Below are positions 9,175-17,724 of a DNA stretch of 64,000 nt, one piece after another (position 1 is the stretch's first letter; every line of letters starts with the position of its first letter). The notes under the pieces were generated by a model, which searched no databases, was not told where the DNA came from, and was given only the letters and a program-made list of their open reading frames with translations. The stretch spans positions 372,001 through 436,000 of the forward strand of contig NZ_JAHCDI010000004.1 in NCBI RefSeq assembly GCF_019697375.1, given 5' to 3'. Made by a program: the position numbers and the translations under genes. The DNA is from Micromonospora tarapacensis (GTDB taxonomy: Bacteria; Actinomycetota; Actinomycetes; Mycobacteriales; Micromonosporaceae).

Positions 9175-12107
9175 ATGCTCGGTGCCGTGAATCCCCGTAC
9201 CCGCAGCACCGTGCTCGTCGGCCGACAGAGTGAGCTGACCCGGCTGGGTGAGGCGCTGGCCCGCACCCGCGCCGGGGAACCCGCCACCGTCCTGGTCGGT
9301 GGCGAGGCCGGGGTCGGCAAGACCCGGCTGCTGGAGGAGTTCGGCCGGTCCGCGGGTGACAGCGCCCGGGTGCTGGTCGGCCAGTGCCTCGAACTCGGTG
9401 AGGCCGGCCTGCCGTTCGCCCCGTTCGCCGCGGCGCTGCGCGCGGTGCTGCGCCGCGACGGTGTCGGCGTCTTCGACGGGTACGAGGCCGAGTTCGCCCG
9501 CCTGCTACCGGAGCTGGCCCGGGTGTCTCCCGGTGCCGCCACGCCCGCCGCCGCCCTCTCGGACGCCCCGCGCGGCTACCTGTTCGACCTGGTCGCCCAG
9601 CTGTTCGGTCGGCTCGCCGCCGCGCAGCCGCTGGTGCTGGTGATCGAGGATCTGCACTGGGCCGACCGGTCGACCCGCGACCTGATCGGCTTCCTGGTGC
9701 GCGCTGCCCGCACCGGCCGCCTGCTGTTGGTCTGCACCTACCGCACCGACGAGCTGCACCGGGGCCACCCGCTGCGGCCCTTCCTGGCCGAGTTGGACCG
9801 GGACCGGGGTGTCGACCGGATCGAGCTGGCCCGGCTGGACCGGGACGGCACCGGTGCGGTGCTCGCCGGGCTGCTCGGCGCCGAGCCCGGGGCGCGGGCG
9901 GTCGACGACATCCACGACCGTACCCAGGGCAACCCGCTGTTCATCGAGGAGCTGGCCGCGGCCGGCAGCCCGATCGGCTGCGCCGCCCTGCCGGACACCC
10001 TGCGCGACCTGCTGCTCGCCCGGGTGGACCGGCTGCCCGAGCCGGCCCAGCGGGTGCTGCGGATCGCGGCGGCCGGCGGCAACCGGCTGGCCCACCCACT
10101 GCTCGCCGAGGTCGCCGGACTGCCCGAGCCGGAGCTGGACGACGCCCTGCGGGCCGCCGTCACCGCCCAACTGCTGGTCGCCGACCCGGACGGCGACTAC
10201 GAGTTCCAGCACGCGCTGGTCCGCGAGGCCGTCCACGACGAGCTGCTGCCCGGCGAGCACGCCCGGCTGCACGCCCGCTTCGCCGCCGCCGTCGAGGCCC
10301 AGCCGCATCTCGTCGCCGCCGGCCGGGCGCCGGCCGAGATCGCCCACCACTGGTACGCCGCCCACGACCATCCCCGAGCACTGGTGACCGCCCGGGTGGC
10401 CGCCTGCGCCGCCGGCGACCGGTACGCGTACGCGGAGCAGAGCCGGCTGCTGGAGCGGGTGCTGGAGCTGTGGGAACTGGTGCCCGACGCGGCCGACCGG
10501 CTCGGCATGGACCACCTGGCGGTGCTGGAGGAGACGCTCGCCGCGGCGACCATCGCCGGCGACTACCAGCGCGCGTTGACCCTGACCCGGGCCGCGTTGG
10601 CCGAGGTGGACAGCGCGGCGCAGCCGCTGCGCGGGCGCGGCTGCTGGGCCGCCGCGGCCGGCTGCTGGCCATGCTCGGCAAGAGCGACGGCGCGGCCGAG
10701 CTTCGCGAGGCGTACCGGCTCGTGTCGGGGGTGCCGGACGGCCCGGAGCGGCTGCGGCTGCTCGCCGACCTCGCCGACCACCTGGCCCGCATCGACCACG
10801 ACGACGGGGCCAGGATCGCCGCCGAGGTGGTGGCGGCGGCGCAGGCTGCCGGCACCGACGGTGCGCTGCTGCCGGTGCAGCTCGCGGTGCTGCGGCGTCG
10901 GGACGGCGCACCGGATCTCGGGCTCGCCGAGCTACGCCGGTGCGAGGCGCTGGCCCGCGCCGCCGGAGAGGCACCCGCGCTGGTCAGTGCGCTGGTACAC
11001 ATCTCCGATCTGCTCTTCGAACTGGGCCGCTACGAGGAGTCGGCGCAGGCCGCCGCCGACGGGGTCACCGAGGCACGCCGGGTCGGCATCAGCCGTTCCA
11101 CCGGTGCGTACCTGCTCTCCAACCGGGCGGAGGCGCTGCTGGCGCTGGGCCGCTGGACGGAGGCCGACCAGGTGTGCGCCGAGGCGGCCCGCCTCGACCC
11201 GCCCGGCGTGTCGGGGCTGCACTGGCTGCAACTGCGGGCGGTGCTGCGGCTGGCCCAGGGCCATCCCCGTGCCGACGAGACGGTCGGCCGGGCGTTGAGT
11301 TTCCTGACCAAGCCGTACCTGCATCCACACAACCGGCTCCCGCTGCACCAGTTGCGCCTGGCTGCGGCGCTGGTCGCCGACGATCGGGACGAGGCCCGCA
11401 GGGCCGCCCAGGTGAGCCTGACCGATCCGGCGGTCGCCTACTATCCCCGCTACGGCTGGCCGCTGCTCGCCGCCCAGGCCCAGGTCGCCCGGCACACCGG
11501 CGACGAGGCTCTCGCCGCCGGGGTCGCCGCGCTGGCCGGCACCGTGACGGCCCGGTTTCCGGCCGAGCTTGCGTACGCCGCAGAGGTCGCGGCCACGGTG
11601 GCCCCCGGCGCCGATCCACTCGGCGCCGCGCGGGCGGCGGTCGCGGCCTGGCGGACGGCCGGCCAACCGGGCGAGCTGGCGCGAACGCTGCTGGCCTACG
11701 CCGAGACGGCGGCCGGTGCCGGAGAACGGGACGAGGTGGTGGCGGCGGTGACCGAGGCGACCGCGCTCGCCGACGGACTCGGCGCGACCCGGCTCGCCGA
11801 GCGGGCCGCCACCCTGGCCCGGCGGGTCGGGCTACGCGGCGCGGGCCGGGGCCGCCCGGGCGCCGAGCTGCTGACCGAGCGGGAACGGGAGGTGCTGCGG
11901 CTGGTCGCCGAGGGGCACAGCAACAGCCGCATCGCCGAGCAGTTGTTCATCTCGCCCAAGACGGCCAGCGTGCACGTCTCCCGGATCATCGCGAAGCTGG
12001 ACGTGACCAACCGGGTCGAGGCCGCCGCGGTGGCGCACCGCCTGAACCTGCTCAGCAACCCCGGGCCCGATCGCGGACCGGACCGGGTGGGGTCAGCGGG
12101 TGGCTAG
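9175..12107 (+). CDS. LuxR family AAA/TPR regulator, frameshifted as read
   Basis: A large regulator of about 977 residues once repaired. The N-terminal ATPase has Walker [11 protein letters not shown] near residue 43 and Walker [10 protein letters not shown] near 160. A long TPR-like helical middle follows. The C-terminus carries a LuxR helix-turn-helix ([20 protein letters not shown], then the recognition helix [13 protein letters not shown]). The frame breaks near 10630: adding one base at the GGG at 10633-10635 joins PLR to [19 protein letters not shown]. Both halves keep coding character, so a sequencing error is likelier than decay. The start could also be the GTG at 9187. The 3' end overlaps lipA by 15 bp. 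Such proteins often control secondary or sugar metabolism, but the target is unknown. Confidence 0.8.
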
Positions 12108-13085
12108 CGGGGCGGCGTCGCGGGCGGCGCGGGCCTGCTGGTAGAGGCGGCCGGCGCGGTACGACGAGCGCACCAGCGGGCCGCTCATCACCCCGGCGAA
12201 GCCGATCTCCTCGGCCTCGGCGCTCAGCTCGACGAACTCCTCCGGCTTGACCCAACGCTCCACCGGGTGGTGCCGGGGGGAGGGGCGGAGGTACTGCGTG
12301 ATGGTGATCAGCTCGCAGCCGGCAGCGTGCAGGTCACGCAGTGCCTGGGAGATCTCGGCCCGCTCCTCGCCGAGGCCCAGGATCAGGTTGCTCTTGGTCA
12401 CCAGGCCGGCCTCGCGGGCCTGAGTGATGACGTCCAGTGAGCGCTCGTAGCGGAACGCCGGCCGGATCCGCTTGAAGATCCGCGGCACCGTCTCGACATT
12501 GTGCGCGAGCACCTCCGGCCGGGCGCCGAAGACCTCGGCGAGCTGCTCGGGAACAGCGTTGAAGTCGGGGATCAGCAACTCGACGCCGCAGCCGGGCTGG
12601 AGGGCGTGGATCTGCCGGACGGTCTCGGCGTAGAGCCAGGCGCCGCCGTCGGGCAGGTCGTCGCGGGCGACGCCGGTGATGGTGGCGTACCGCAGCCCCA
12701 TGGACACCACCGACTCGGCCACCCGGCGCGGCTCGTCGGCGTCGAACTCGGCCGGCTTGCCGGTGTCGATCTGGCAGAAGTCGCAGCGGCGGGTGCACTG
12801 GTCACCGCCGATGAGGAAGGTGGCCTCGCGGTCCTCCCAACATTCGTAGATGTTGGGGCAGCCGGCCTCCTGGCACACGGTGTGCAACCCCTCGCGGGCG
12901 ACCAGCCCGCGCAGCTGCGTGTACTCCGGGCCCATCTTGGCCTTGACCTTGATCCACGGGGGTTTGCGCTCGATCGGCGTCTCGGCGTTGCGGGCCTCGA
13001 TCCGCAGCAGCCGCCGCCCCTCCGGTGCGGGCGTCGCGGTACGCGCGGCCTGGCCGGTCGTCGGCGCGGAGTGCTCGATCGTCAC
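12093..13085 (-). CDS. lipA: Lipoyl synthase
   Basis: A radical SAM enzyme that inserts two sulfur atoms into protein-bound octanoyl groups to make lipoyl groups on E2 and GcvH. The product has 330 residues. The auxiliary Fe-S cluster ligands are in [12 protein letters not shown] (Cys71, 76, 82) and the radical SAM cluster ligands in CTRRCDFC (Cys97, 101, 104). The closing RSSY motif (306-309) supplies the Ser ligand. The GTG at 13085 is chosen because TAGGCT lies seven bases upstream and the mature N-terminus fits homologues. lipB lies about 4 kb away on the same strand, with the T-box/AspRS unit and the TetR operon between them. Confidence 0.96.
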   Translation of the reverse strand: MTIEHSAPTTGQAARTATPAPEGRRLLRIEARNAETPIERKPPWIKVKAKMGPEYTQLRGLVAREGLHTVCQEAGCPNIYECWEDREATFLIGGDQCTRRCDFCQIDTGKPAEFDADEPRRVAESVVSMGLRYATITGVARDDLPDGGAWLYAETVRQIHALQPGCGVELLIPDFNAVPEQLAEVFGARPEVLAHNVETVPRIFKRIRPAFRYERSLDVITQAREAGLVTKSNLILGLGEERAEISQALRDLHAAGCELITITQYLRPSPRHHPVERWVKPEEFVELSAEAEEIGFAGVMSGPLVRSSYRAGRLYQQARAARDAAPLATR

Positions 13086-13092
13086 AAAAACG

Positions 13093-13098
13093 AGCCTA
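13093..13098 (-). promoter_or_regulatory. -10 element TAGGCT, leaderless lipA
   Basis: TAGGCT-N7-GTG on the minus strand, the same layout as at lipB, DUF4191 and several other genes of this window. Confidence 0.55.
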
Positions 13099-13211
13099 CG
13101 CCGGGTGGGGGCGGTCGATGAACGGCGGGCGACGGCGGTCACCCCGGAAATGCTGTGACGCCGGACACCGGGGGTGGAAAAAACCCGTAACACACCGACC
13201 GGATGGGGTGC

Positions 13212-13217
13212 TAGCGT
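13212..13217 (+). promoter_or_regulatory. -10 element of the T-box leader
   Basis: TAGCGT matches TANNNT and lies just before the first conserved part of the T-box leader, giving a transcript start near 13224. No clear -35 element was seen. Confidence 0.4.
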
Positions 13218-13223
13218 GCCCCG

Positions 13224-13561
13224 CACGAAGCGACGACGGAGCCGAGTAGCGCCCCGACCGCCAGTTGAAGAGAGCCGCCGGTTGCTGTGAGGCGGTCTGG
13301 CACCGGGCCGCGAAGACCCTCCCGAGCTGCGGGAAGAACAGCGTGCGGCGTGTTCACGCCCGGTCGCCGGCCGGGACGTGCACGCGGCACGTCCAGTAGA
13401 GCCCGCCCGGCTGGCCCCGGTGAAAAGGCGGCGAACGAGGCCCCCGCCGGCGCGGGGGCGAAGGTGTGGTGGCACCGCGAGGTTCCCGCTCGCCCACACC
13501 TCCCGGGGCTGAGACGACGCGCTCGCACCCGAGAGGCGAGGCGTCGCGACCGACCGAGGAG
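13224..13561 (+). promoter_or_regulatory. T-box riboswitch, aspartate type
   Basis: The leader senses uncharged tRNA. The T-box core is perfect: AGGTGTGG (13462-13469) pairs with CCACACCT (13494-13501), the 7-base bulge TGGCACC (13470-13476) carries the TGGC that pairs with the tRNA 3' end, and GCGAG (13477-13481) pairs with CTCGC (13489-13493). The bulge C fits discriminator G73, as in tRNA-Asp and tRNA-Asn. Stem I has an AGTA-type loop near 13245 and the GAGAGCCGCCGGTTG loop region at 13270. The probable specifier codon is GAC (Asp) at 13315-13317; AAC at 13327-13329 is a weaker alternative. No U run follows. CTCCCGG (13500-13506) can pair with CCGAGGAG (13554-13561), which contains the ribosome site, so translational control is inferred. 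Confidence 0.85.
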
Positions 13562-13569
13562 CAGCCACC

Positions 13570-14856
13570 GTGCAACGCATCCTGTCCGACCAACTCGTCC
13601 CGCAGACCGGCCGTACCGTCCGCATCGCGGGCTGGGTGCACCGCCGCCGGCTGCTCAAGTCGGTGGCCTTCCTGATCGTCCGGGACGCCGCCGGCCTCGC
13701 CCAGGTGGTGGTCACCGACCCGGCGGTCCGCGCGGCGGTCGAGGCGCTGCCCGAGGAGACCGTCGTCGAGGTGCAGGCCACGGTGGTCGCGAACGCCGCG
13801 GCGCCCGCCGGGGTCGAGCTGGCCGACCCGGTGGTACGCCCACTCGGCCCACCCGCCGTACCGCCCCCGTTCGACCTCTACCGGCCGGCGCTCACCGCGG
13901 GCCTGCCCACCCAGCTGGACAACGCACCCGTCGCGCTGCGGCACCCGAGCCGGTCGGCCGCGCTGCGGATCTCGGCGGCGGCGGTGGCCGGCTTCCGGGC
14001 CGCCCTCGACACCCGGCGGTTCGTGGAGATCCACACGCCGAAGGTGGTCGCCTCGTCGACCGAGAGCGGCGCCGACGTGTTCGCGCTGGACTGGTTCGGG
14101 CGGCCCGCGTACCTGGCCCAGTCACCGCAGTTCTACAAGCAGCTCATGGTCGGCGTCTTCGAACGGGTCTACGAGGTCGGGCCGGTGTTCCGGGCCGAGC
14201 CGCACGACACCGTGCGGCACCTGGCGCAGTACACCTCGCTCGACGCGGAGCTGGGCTTCGTCACCGACCACCGGGACGTGATGGCGGTGCTGCGGGACAC
14301 CCTCGCCGGGATGCTCGACGCGGTCGGCGGCCGGGCCGGCGCGGCGTTGACCGCGCTCGGGGCACACCTGCCGGCCGTGCCGGCGCGGATTCCGGCGGTG
14401 CACTTCGCCGACGCGCTGCGGATCGCCGGGGCACCCGCCGACGAACCGGACCTGGCTCCCGCCCACGAGCGTGCGCTCGGCGAGTGGGCACGGCGCGAAC
14501 ACGGCTCCGACTTCCTCTTCGTCACCGGGTACCCGATGGCCAAGCGGCCGTTCTACACCCACCCGGACCCGGCCCGGCCGGGTTACTCCAACGGCTTCGA
14601 CCTGATCTTCCGGGGCCTGGAGCTGGTCACCGGCGGGCAGCGGCTGCACCGGCACGCCGACTACCTGGCCGCGCTGGCCGCCCGTGGTGAGCCGGTCGAG
14701 CCGTACGCCGGGTACGTCGAGGCGTTCCGGCACGGCATGCCACCGCACGGCGGCTTCGCCATCGGCCTGGAACGCTTCGTCGTCCGGCTGGTCGGCGCGG
14801 CCAACGTCCGCGAGGTCACCGCGTTCCCGCGCGACCTGCACCGCCTGACCCCGTAA
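13570..14856 (+). CDS. Aspartyl-tRNA synthetase, archaeal type (AspS2-like)
   Basis: A class IIb synthetase of 428 residues. It has an N-terminal OB-fold anticodon domain ([12 protein letters not shown]) and a catalytic domain with motif 2 in [21 protein letters not shown] and motif 3 in [11 protein letters not shown]. It is short and lacks the large GAD insertion of the normal bacterial AspRS (about 600 residues), so it belongs to the archaeal/eukaryotic-like group, which is often non-discriminating between tRNA-Asp and tRNA-Asn. It is probably a second AspRS, induced when Asp-tRNA charging falls. The GTG at 13570 has GAGGAG eight bases upstream. The T-box and enzyme together suggest a self-contained, possibly transferred unit. 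Confidence 0.88.
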   Translation: MQRILSDQLVPQTGRTVRIAGWVHRRRLLKSVAFLIVRDAAGLAQVVVTDPAVRAAVEALPEETVVEVQATVVANAAAPAGVELADPVVRPLGPPAVPPPFDLYRPALTAGLPTQLDNAPVALRHPSRSAALRISAAAVAGFRAALDTRRFVEIHTPKVVASSTESGADVFALDWFGRPAYLAQSPQFYKQLMVGVFERVYEVGPVFRAEPHDTVRHLAQYTSLDAELGFVTDHRDVMAVLRDTLAGMLDAVGGRAGAALTALGAHLPAVPARIPAVHFADALRIAGAPADEPDLAPAHERALGEWARREHGSDFLFVTGYPMAKRPFYTHPDPARPGYSNGFDLIFRGLELVTGGQRLHRHADYLAALAARGEPVEPYAGYVEAFRHGMPPHGGFAIGLERFVVRLVGAANVREVTAFPRDLHRLTP

Positions 14857-14867
14857 CCCCCGCGAGG

Positions 14868-15503
14868 TCAGGTCCGGGGCGGTCGGGGAAGGTTGCCTAG
14901 TCTGGCGCGGACGGCGCGACGGGCGAGTGGGCCGAGGTCGTCGACCACCTCGACCAGGACGGCCAGCCGTTCCAGCGCGTCGAACGCGGACCGCGCGCCG
15001 GCCGGGTCGACCCCGTCGAAGAGTTCCAGGCCGACGAAGGCGGCGGAGATCGCCCGGGCCAGCCCGCCGGGGTCGGCGACGGCGGCGACCGGTGAGCCGT
15101 CGAGCAGCCGGTGCAGCACCGCCTCGATCTCCACCGTCCAGAGCCCCAGCGCCGCCGCCGTGGGCTCGGCGAGCCGCGGGTCGCTCTGGGCGCCGGCGAG
15201 CAGCTGGGCCAGCACCGCGACATTGCCCTCGGCCCGTTCCCGCTCGTGCAGGGCGCGCCCGAGGTCGAGCAGCTCGCGTAGCGACGTCACCTCGGCGAAG
15301 CGGGCGCGGTAGACCCCGACCCGGGCCGCCGTGGCGCTCCGGCAGGCCGCGGTCAGCAGGTCGTCCACGCTGCCGAAGTGGTAGAAGACCAGTGCCTGGT
15401 TGACCCCGGCGGCGGCGGCGATGGTGCGGGCCGACACGCCGGCGATGCCGTGCTCACGGATCGCGGCGAGGGCTCCCTCGATCAGCTTGTCGCGGGTGGT
15501 CAT
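14868..15503 (-). CDS. TetR family regulator of DUF4166 operon
   Basis: 211 residues with an N-terminal helix-turn-helix (GVSARTIAAAAGVNQALVFYHF) and a variable ligand/dimer domain. It is the third gene of a minus-strand operon: 17 bp after the DUF4166 gene, with a GGAGG site before the ATG at 15503. Two matching TTGAGC palindromes lie at the operon promoter, so this protein probably represses its own operon and is released by an unknown ligand, perhaps a lipid handled by the upstream SRPBCC or DUF4166 proteins. Confidence 0.85.
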   Translation of the reverse strand: MTTRDKLIEGALAAIREHGIAGVSARTIAAAAGVNQALVFYHFGSVDDLLTAACRSATAARVGVYRARFAEVTSLRELLDLGRALHERERAEGNVAVLAQLLAGAQSDPRLAEPTAAALGLWTVEIEAVLHRLLDGSPVAAVADPGGLARAISAAFVGLELFDGVDPAGARSAFDALERLAVLVEVVDDLGPLARRAVRARLGNLPRPPRT

Positions 15504-15520
15504 GGGTTCCTCCGGTCTCC

Positions 15521-16195
15521 CTACTCCCGGGGATTCTCCCGTAGCGGCCGGACGGCGGCGGGCACCGGTGCCCGGTCCGGCCGCACGTAGCGGACCGTGA
15601 AGCTGCCCGTGTAGCCGAACAGCGGGCCGAACCGGCGACTGGTCACCGCCACGTCGATGCCGAACCGTCCGTCCCGCTCGTCGTACCACTCCCGGACCCG
15701 TGCGTCGCCGGTCAGCAGCGCGGGGCAGGCCCGGCCGCTCGGGAAACGTTGGGGCCCGCTGCGGATGGTCAGTGCCCCGGTGTGGTCGACGGCGAGGTGC
15801 AGGTCGACCGCGAGGTGCTGGTGCGTACCGAGGTAGTCGACCAGGACGCCGCGGTGGGCGCTCCACACCATCGTGGCGTCGAAGCGCCGCCGCCGGTGCG
15901 GGGCGACCTGGAAGGTCCGGACGAAGGTCAGCGTGGGACGACCGTACGAGTCGGCGTAGGCGTAGTTCTCGATGGTGAACGGCACGCACCGGCCGGTCTC
16001 CGGAAACAGGATGTGCCGCAGCGCGCCCAGGTGCAGCAACGGCGCCGTCAAGGCGGTACCGCGCCAGACGCGGTCCATCACCCCGCTGCCCACGCAGCCC
16101 AGGTCGGGCTCGCCGTCCACCGCGAAGCGGCGGCGCAACCGCGGGTGCAGGCGGTCGAAGTCGGCACCGAGGGCGTGCTGGAAGACGGACGTCAC
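15521..16195 (-). CDS. DUF4166 protein
   Basis: 224 residues matching DUF4166 by its opening FQHALGADFDRLHP pattern and the YTGSF segment near the C-terminus. DUF4166 is often found fused to, or beside, saccharopine-dehydrogenase-like or SRPBCC proteins; its reaction is unknown. The GTG start overlaps the stop of the SRPBCC gene by four bases (GTGA), which implies translational coupling. No signal peptide or membrane segment is seen. The conserved pairing with an SRPBCC protein suggests binding or modification of a hydrophobic small molecule, but this is inference. Confidence 0.75.
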   Translation of the reverse strand: MTSVFQHALGADFDRLHPRLRRRFAVDGEPDLGCVGSGVMDRVWRGTALTAPLLHLGALRHILFPETGRCVPFTIENYAYADSYGRPTLTFVRTFQVAPHRRRRFDATMVWSAHRGVLVDYLGTHQHLAVDLHLAVDHTGALTIRSGPQRFPSGRACPALLTGDARVREWYDERDGRFGIDVAVTSRRFGPLFGYTGSFTVRYVRPDRAPVPAAVRPLRENPRE

Positions 16196-16896
16196 AGCCG
16201 CTCCAGAGGGGCGGGCGGCCGGGCGGCGAGGTGGTCCGGCGGGCGGCGCCGGCACCGGCGGGCGGCCGGCGTCCGCGGATGCGGGGGCGCCAGGCCGGCG
16301 CCCGCGGCGGCGGCGACCAGCGTGAGCGTCGCGGGTACGCGGCCGGCGGTGCCGGCGGCTCCGGTGGCCACCACCACCGCGCCCAGCCGTAGCAGGATCT
16401 CCCGCACGGCGTTGGCCCGGGCGCGTTCCGGCGGTACGCCGTGCGCCAGCCAGAGCCGCAACCGGTCGAAGGACCACGCGGTGGCCCACCCGAACAGGGG
16501 ACGGAACGCCAGGTCGACCAGCCGCCCGAGCGCTCCCCACCGGGGTTCGTAGGAGTAACCGGTGAGGAACCGTACGCCCTGCGGACCCGGCAGGTAACGC
16601 CAGTAACCGGAGCCGGTGGCGATCAGCGAGCGCGGGTCGTCCGAGCCGAACCGCAGCGCCGAGGTGCGGCCGCCGTCCGGTCGGCCGCGCTCACCGGCGT
16701 GCACGCCCCAGCCGTGCGCGGTGAGGCCGGGGAACACCGTGGTGGCGTACCGGAATCGGGCCGGTGCGGTGCCGGGCACCGGATCTATCCGGCCGAAGCG
16801 GGCGTCCCACCGGCGGTGCTCCCCGGGCCGCTGGGTCGCTCGCCAGACATGCTCCAGCGGTGCGTCGATGAGCGTCTCGACGTAGATCTGCCGCAT
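16192..16896 (-). CDS. SRPBCC family protein with C-terminal membrane segment
   Basis: 234 residues. The first 150 have the SRPBCC/START-like pattern (VETLIDAPLEHVWRATQRPG at the start, then RFLTGYSYEPRWG). Hydrophobic segments and an Arg/Pro-rich tail follow, so the protein may be membrane-tethered. It is the first gene of the three-gene operon. I prefer the ATG at 16896, which has a GGGGG tract five bases upstream, over the GTG at 16902. It may bind a hydrophobic ligand that also signals to the TetR protein; no direct evidence is visible. Confidence 0.65.
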   Translation of the reverse strand: MRQIYVETLIDAPLEHVWRATQRPGEHRRWDARFGRIDPVPGTAPARFRYATTVFPGLTAHGWGVHAGERGRPDGGRTSALRFGSDDPRSLIATGSGYWRYLPGPQGVRFLTGYSYEPRWGALGRLVDLAFRPLFGWATAWSFDRLRLWLAHGVPPERARANAVREILLRLGAVVVATGAAGTAGRVPATLTLVAAAAGAGLAPPHPRTPAARRCRRRPPDHLAARPPAPLERL

Positions 16897-16909
16897 GTCC
16901 ACCCCCGTT

Positions 16910-16957
16910 TTGAGCGACCGCTCAACGGAGCATATAGCTAGTTGAGCAGTTGCTCAA
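16910..16957 (-). promoter_or_regulatory. Promoter with two TetR-type operators
   Basis: Two palindromes share the form TTGAGCN-N2-NGCTCAA: 16910-16925 (perfect 7-bp arms) and 16942-16957 (perfect 7-bp arms), 32 bp apart. On the minus strand, TTGAGC (16952-16957) and TATGCT (16929-16934) are separated by exactly 17 bp and form a good -35/-10 pair. One operator covers the -35 and the other the transcript start. This is the layout expected for repression by the TetR protein of this operon. Confidence 0.75.
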
Positions 16958-16976
16958 GAGGGTGGTGGGGCGGCGG

Positions 16977-17618
16977 TCAGACCTCGACGAGGGTCGGCAG
17001 GTGGCGCTCGACGACCGGGAGCACGTCGGCCACCGCGACCGGGCGGCCCAGTTCCGCGGTGAGCGAGGTGACGCCGGCGTCGGAGATGCCGCACGGCACG
17101 ATCCGGTCGAAGTAGGTCAGGTCGCAGTCGCAGTTGATGGCGAAGCCGTGCAGCGTGACGCCTCGGGCGACGCGGATGCCGATGGCGGCCACCTTGCGCT
17201 CCGGCCCCCGGTCGTCGGCCGGCACCCAGACCCCGCTGCGGCCCTCGACCCGGCCCGCGGCGAGGCCGAAGTCGGCGCACACGTCGATCAGCAACCGCTC
17301 GACCCGCCGCACGTACGCGACCACGTCGACCGGGTCCGGCAGGCGCAGGATCGGGTAGCCCACCAGCTGTCCGGGACCGTGCCAGGTGATCTTGCCGCCG
17401 CGGTCCACGTCGACCACCGGCGTCCCGTCGACCGGACGGTCCCACGGTTCGGTGCGCTTGCCGGCGGTGTAGACGCTCGGATGCTCCAGCAGCAGCACGG
17501 TGTCGCCGCGCTCGGCGGCGACGATCGCCTCGTGCAGACGGCGCTGCTCGTCCCAGGCGGCGGTGTAGCCGAGGACGCCGGCGCGGACGGCCGTCAGGCC
17601 GGAGGTCGTGGCGGTCAC
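16977..17618 (-). CDS. lipB: Octanoyl-ACP:protein octanoyltransferase
   Basis: Moves the octanoyl group from acyl carrier protein to the target lysine of lipoyl domains, the step before LipA. The 213-residue protein shows the family motif [11 protein letters not shown] (80-90), the active-site Lys142 in RKVAAIGIR and the acyl-accepting Cys176 in PCGI. I chose the GTG at 17618 because TAGGCT stands seven bases upstream, as at lipA; the ATG at 17651 would add 11 residues and lie upstream of that promoter. It separates the accessory TetR operon from the following membrane protein. Confidence 0.95.
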   Translation of the reverse strand: MTATTSGLTAVRAGVLGYTAAWDEQRRLHEAIVAAERGDTVLLLEHPSVYTAGKRTEPWDRPVDGTPVVDVDRGGKITWHGPGQLVGYPILRLPDPVDVVAYVRRVERLLIDVCADFGLAAGRVEGRSGVWVPADDRGPERKVAAIGIRVARGVTLHGFAINCDCDLTYFDRIVPCGISDAGVTSLTAELGRPVAVADVLPVVERHLPTLVEV

Positions 17619-17625
17619 GCGACCC

Positions 17626-17631
17626 AGCCTA
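17626..17631 (-). promoter_or_regulatory. -10 element TAGGCT, leaderless lipB
   Basis: TAGGCT-N7-GTG, identical in sequence and spacing to the lipA promoter element, suggesting shared expression of the two lipoate genes. Confidence 0.55.
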
Positions 17632-17724
17632 GCCCCGTACCGGCCGGTCATCCGCCGTGAGCCGGCTCACCGCCACACCCGCCCGGCCTGCTCGGCTCGG
17701 CCCGGCCTGCTCGGTTCGGCCCGG

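Noticed and set aside
13441..13458. CCCCCGC-GCGGGGG hairpin as an intrinsic terminator
   Set aside because: It lies before the T-box core and without a U run, so it is more likely an internal leader stem.
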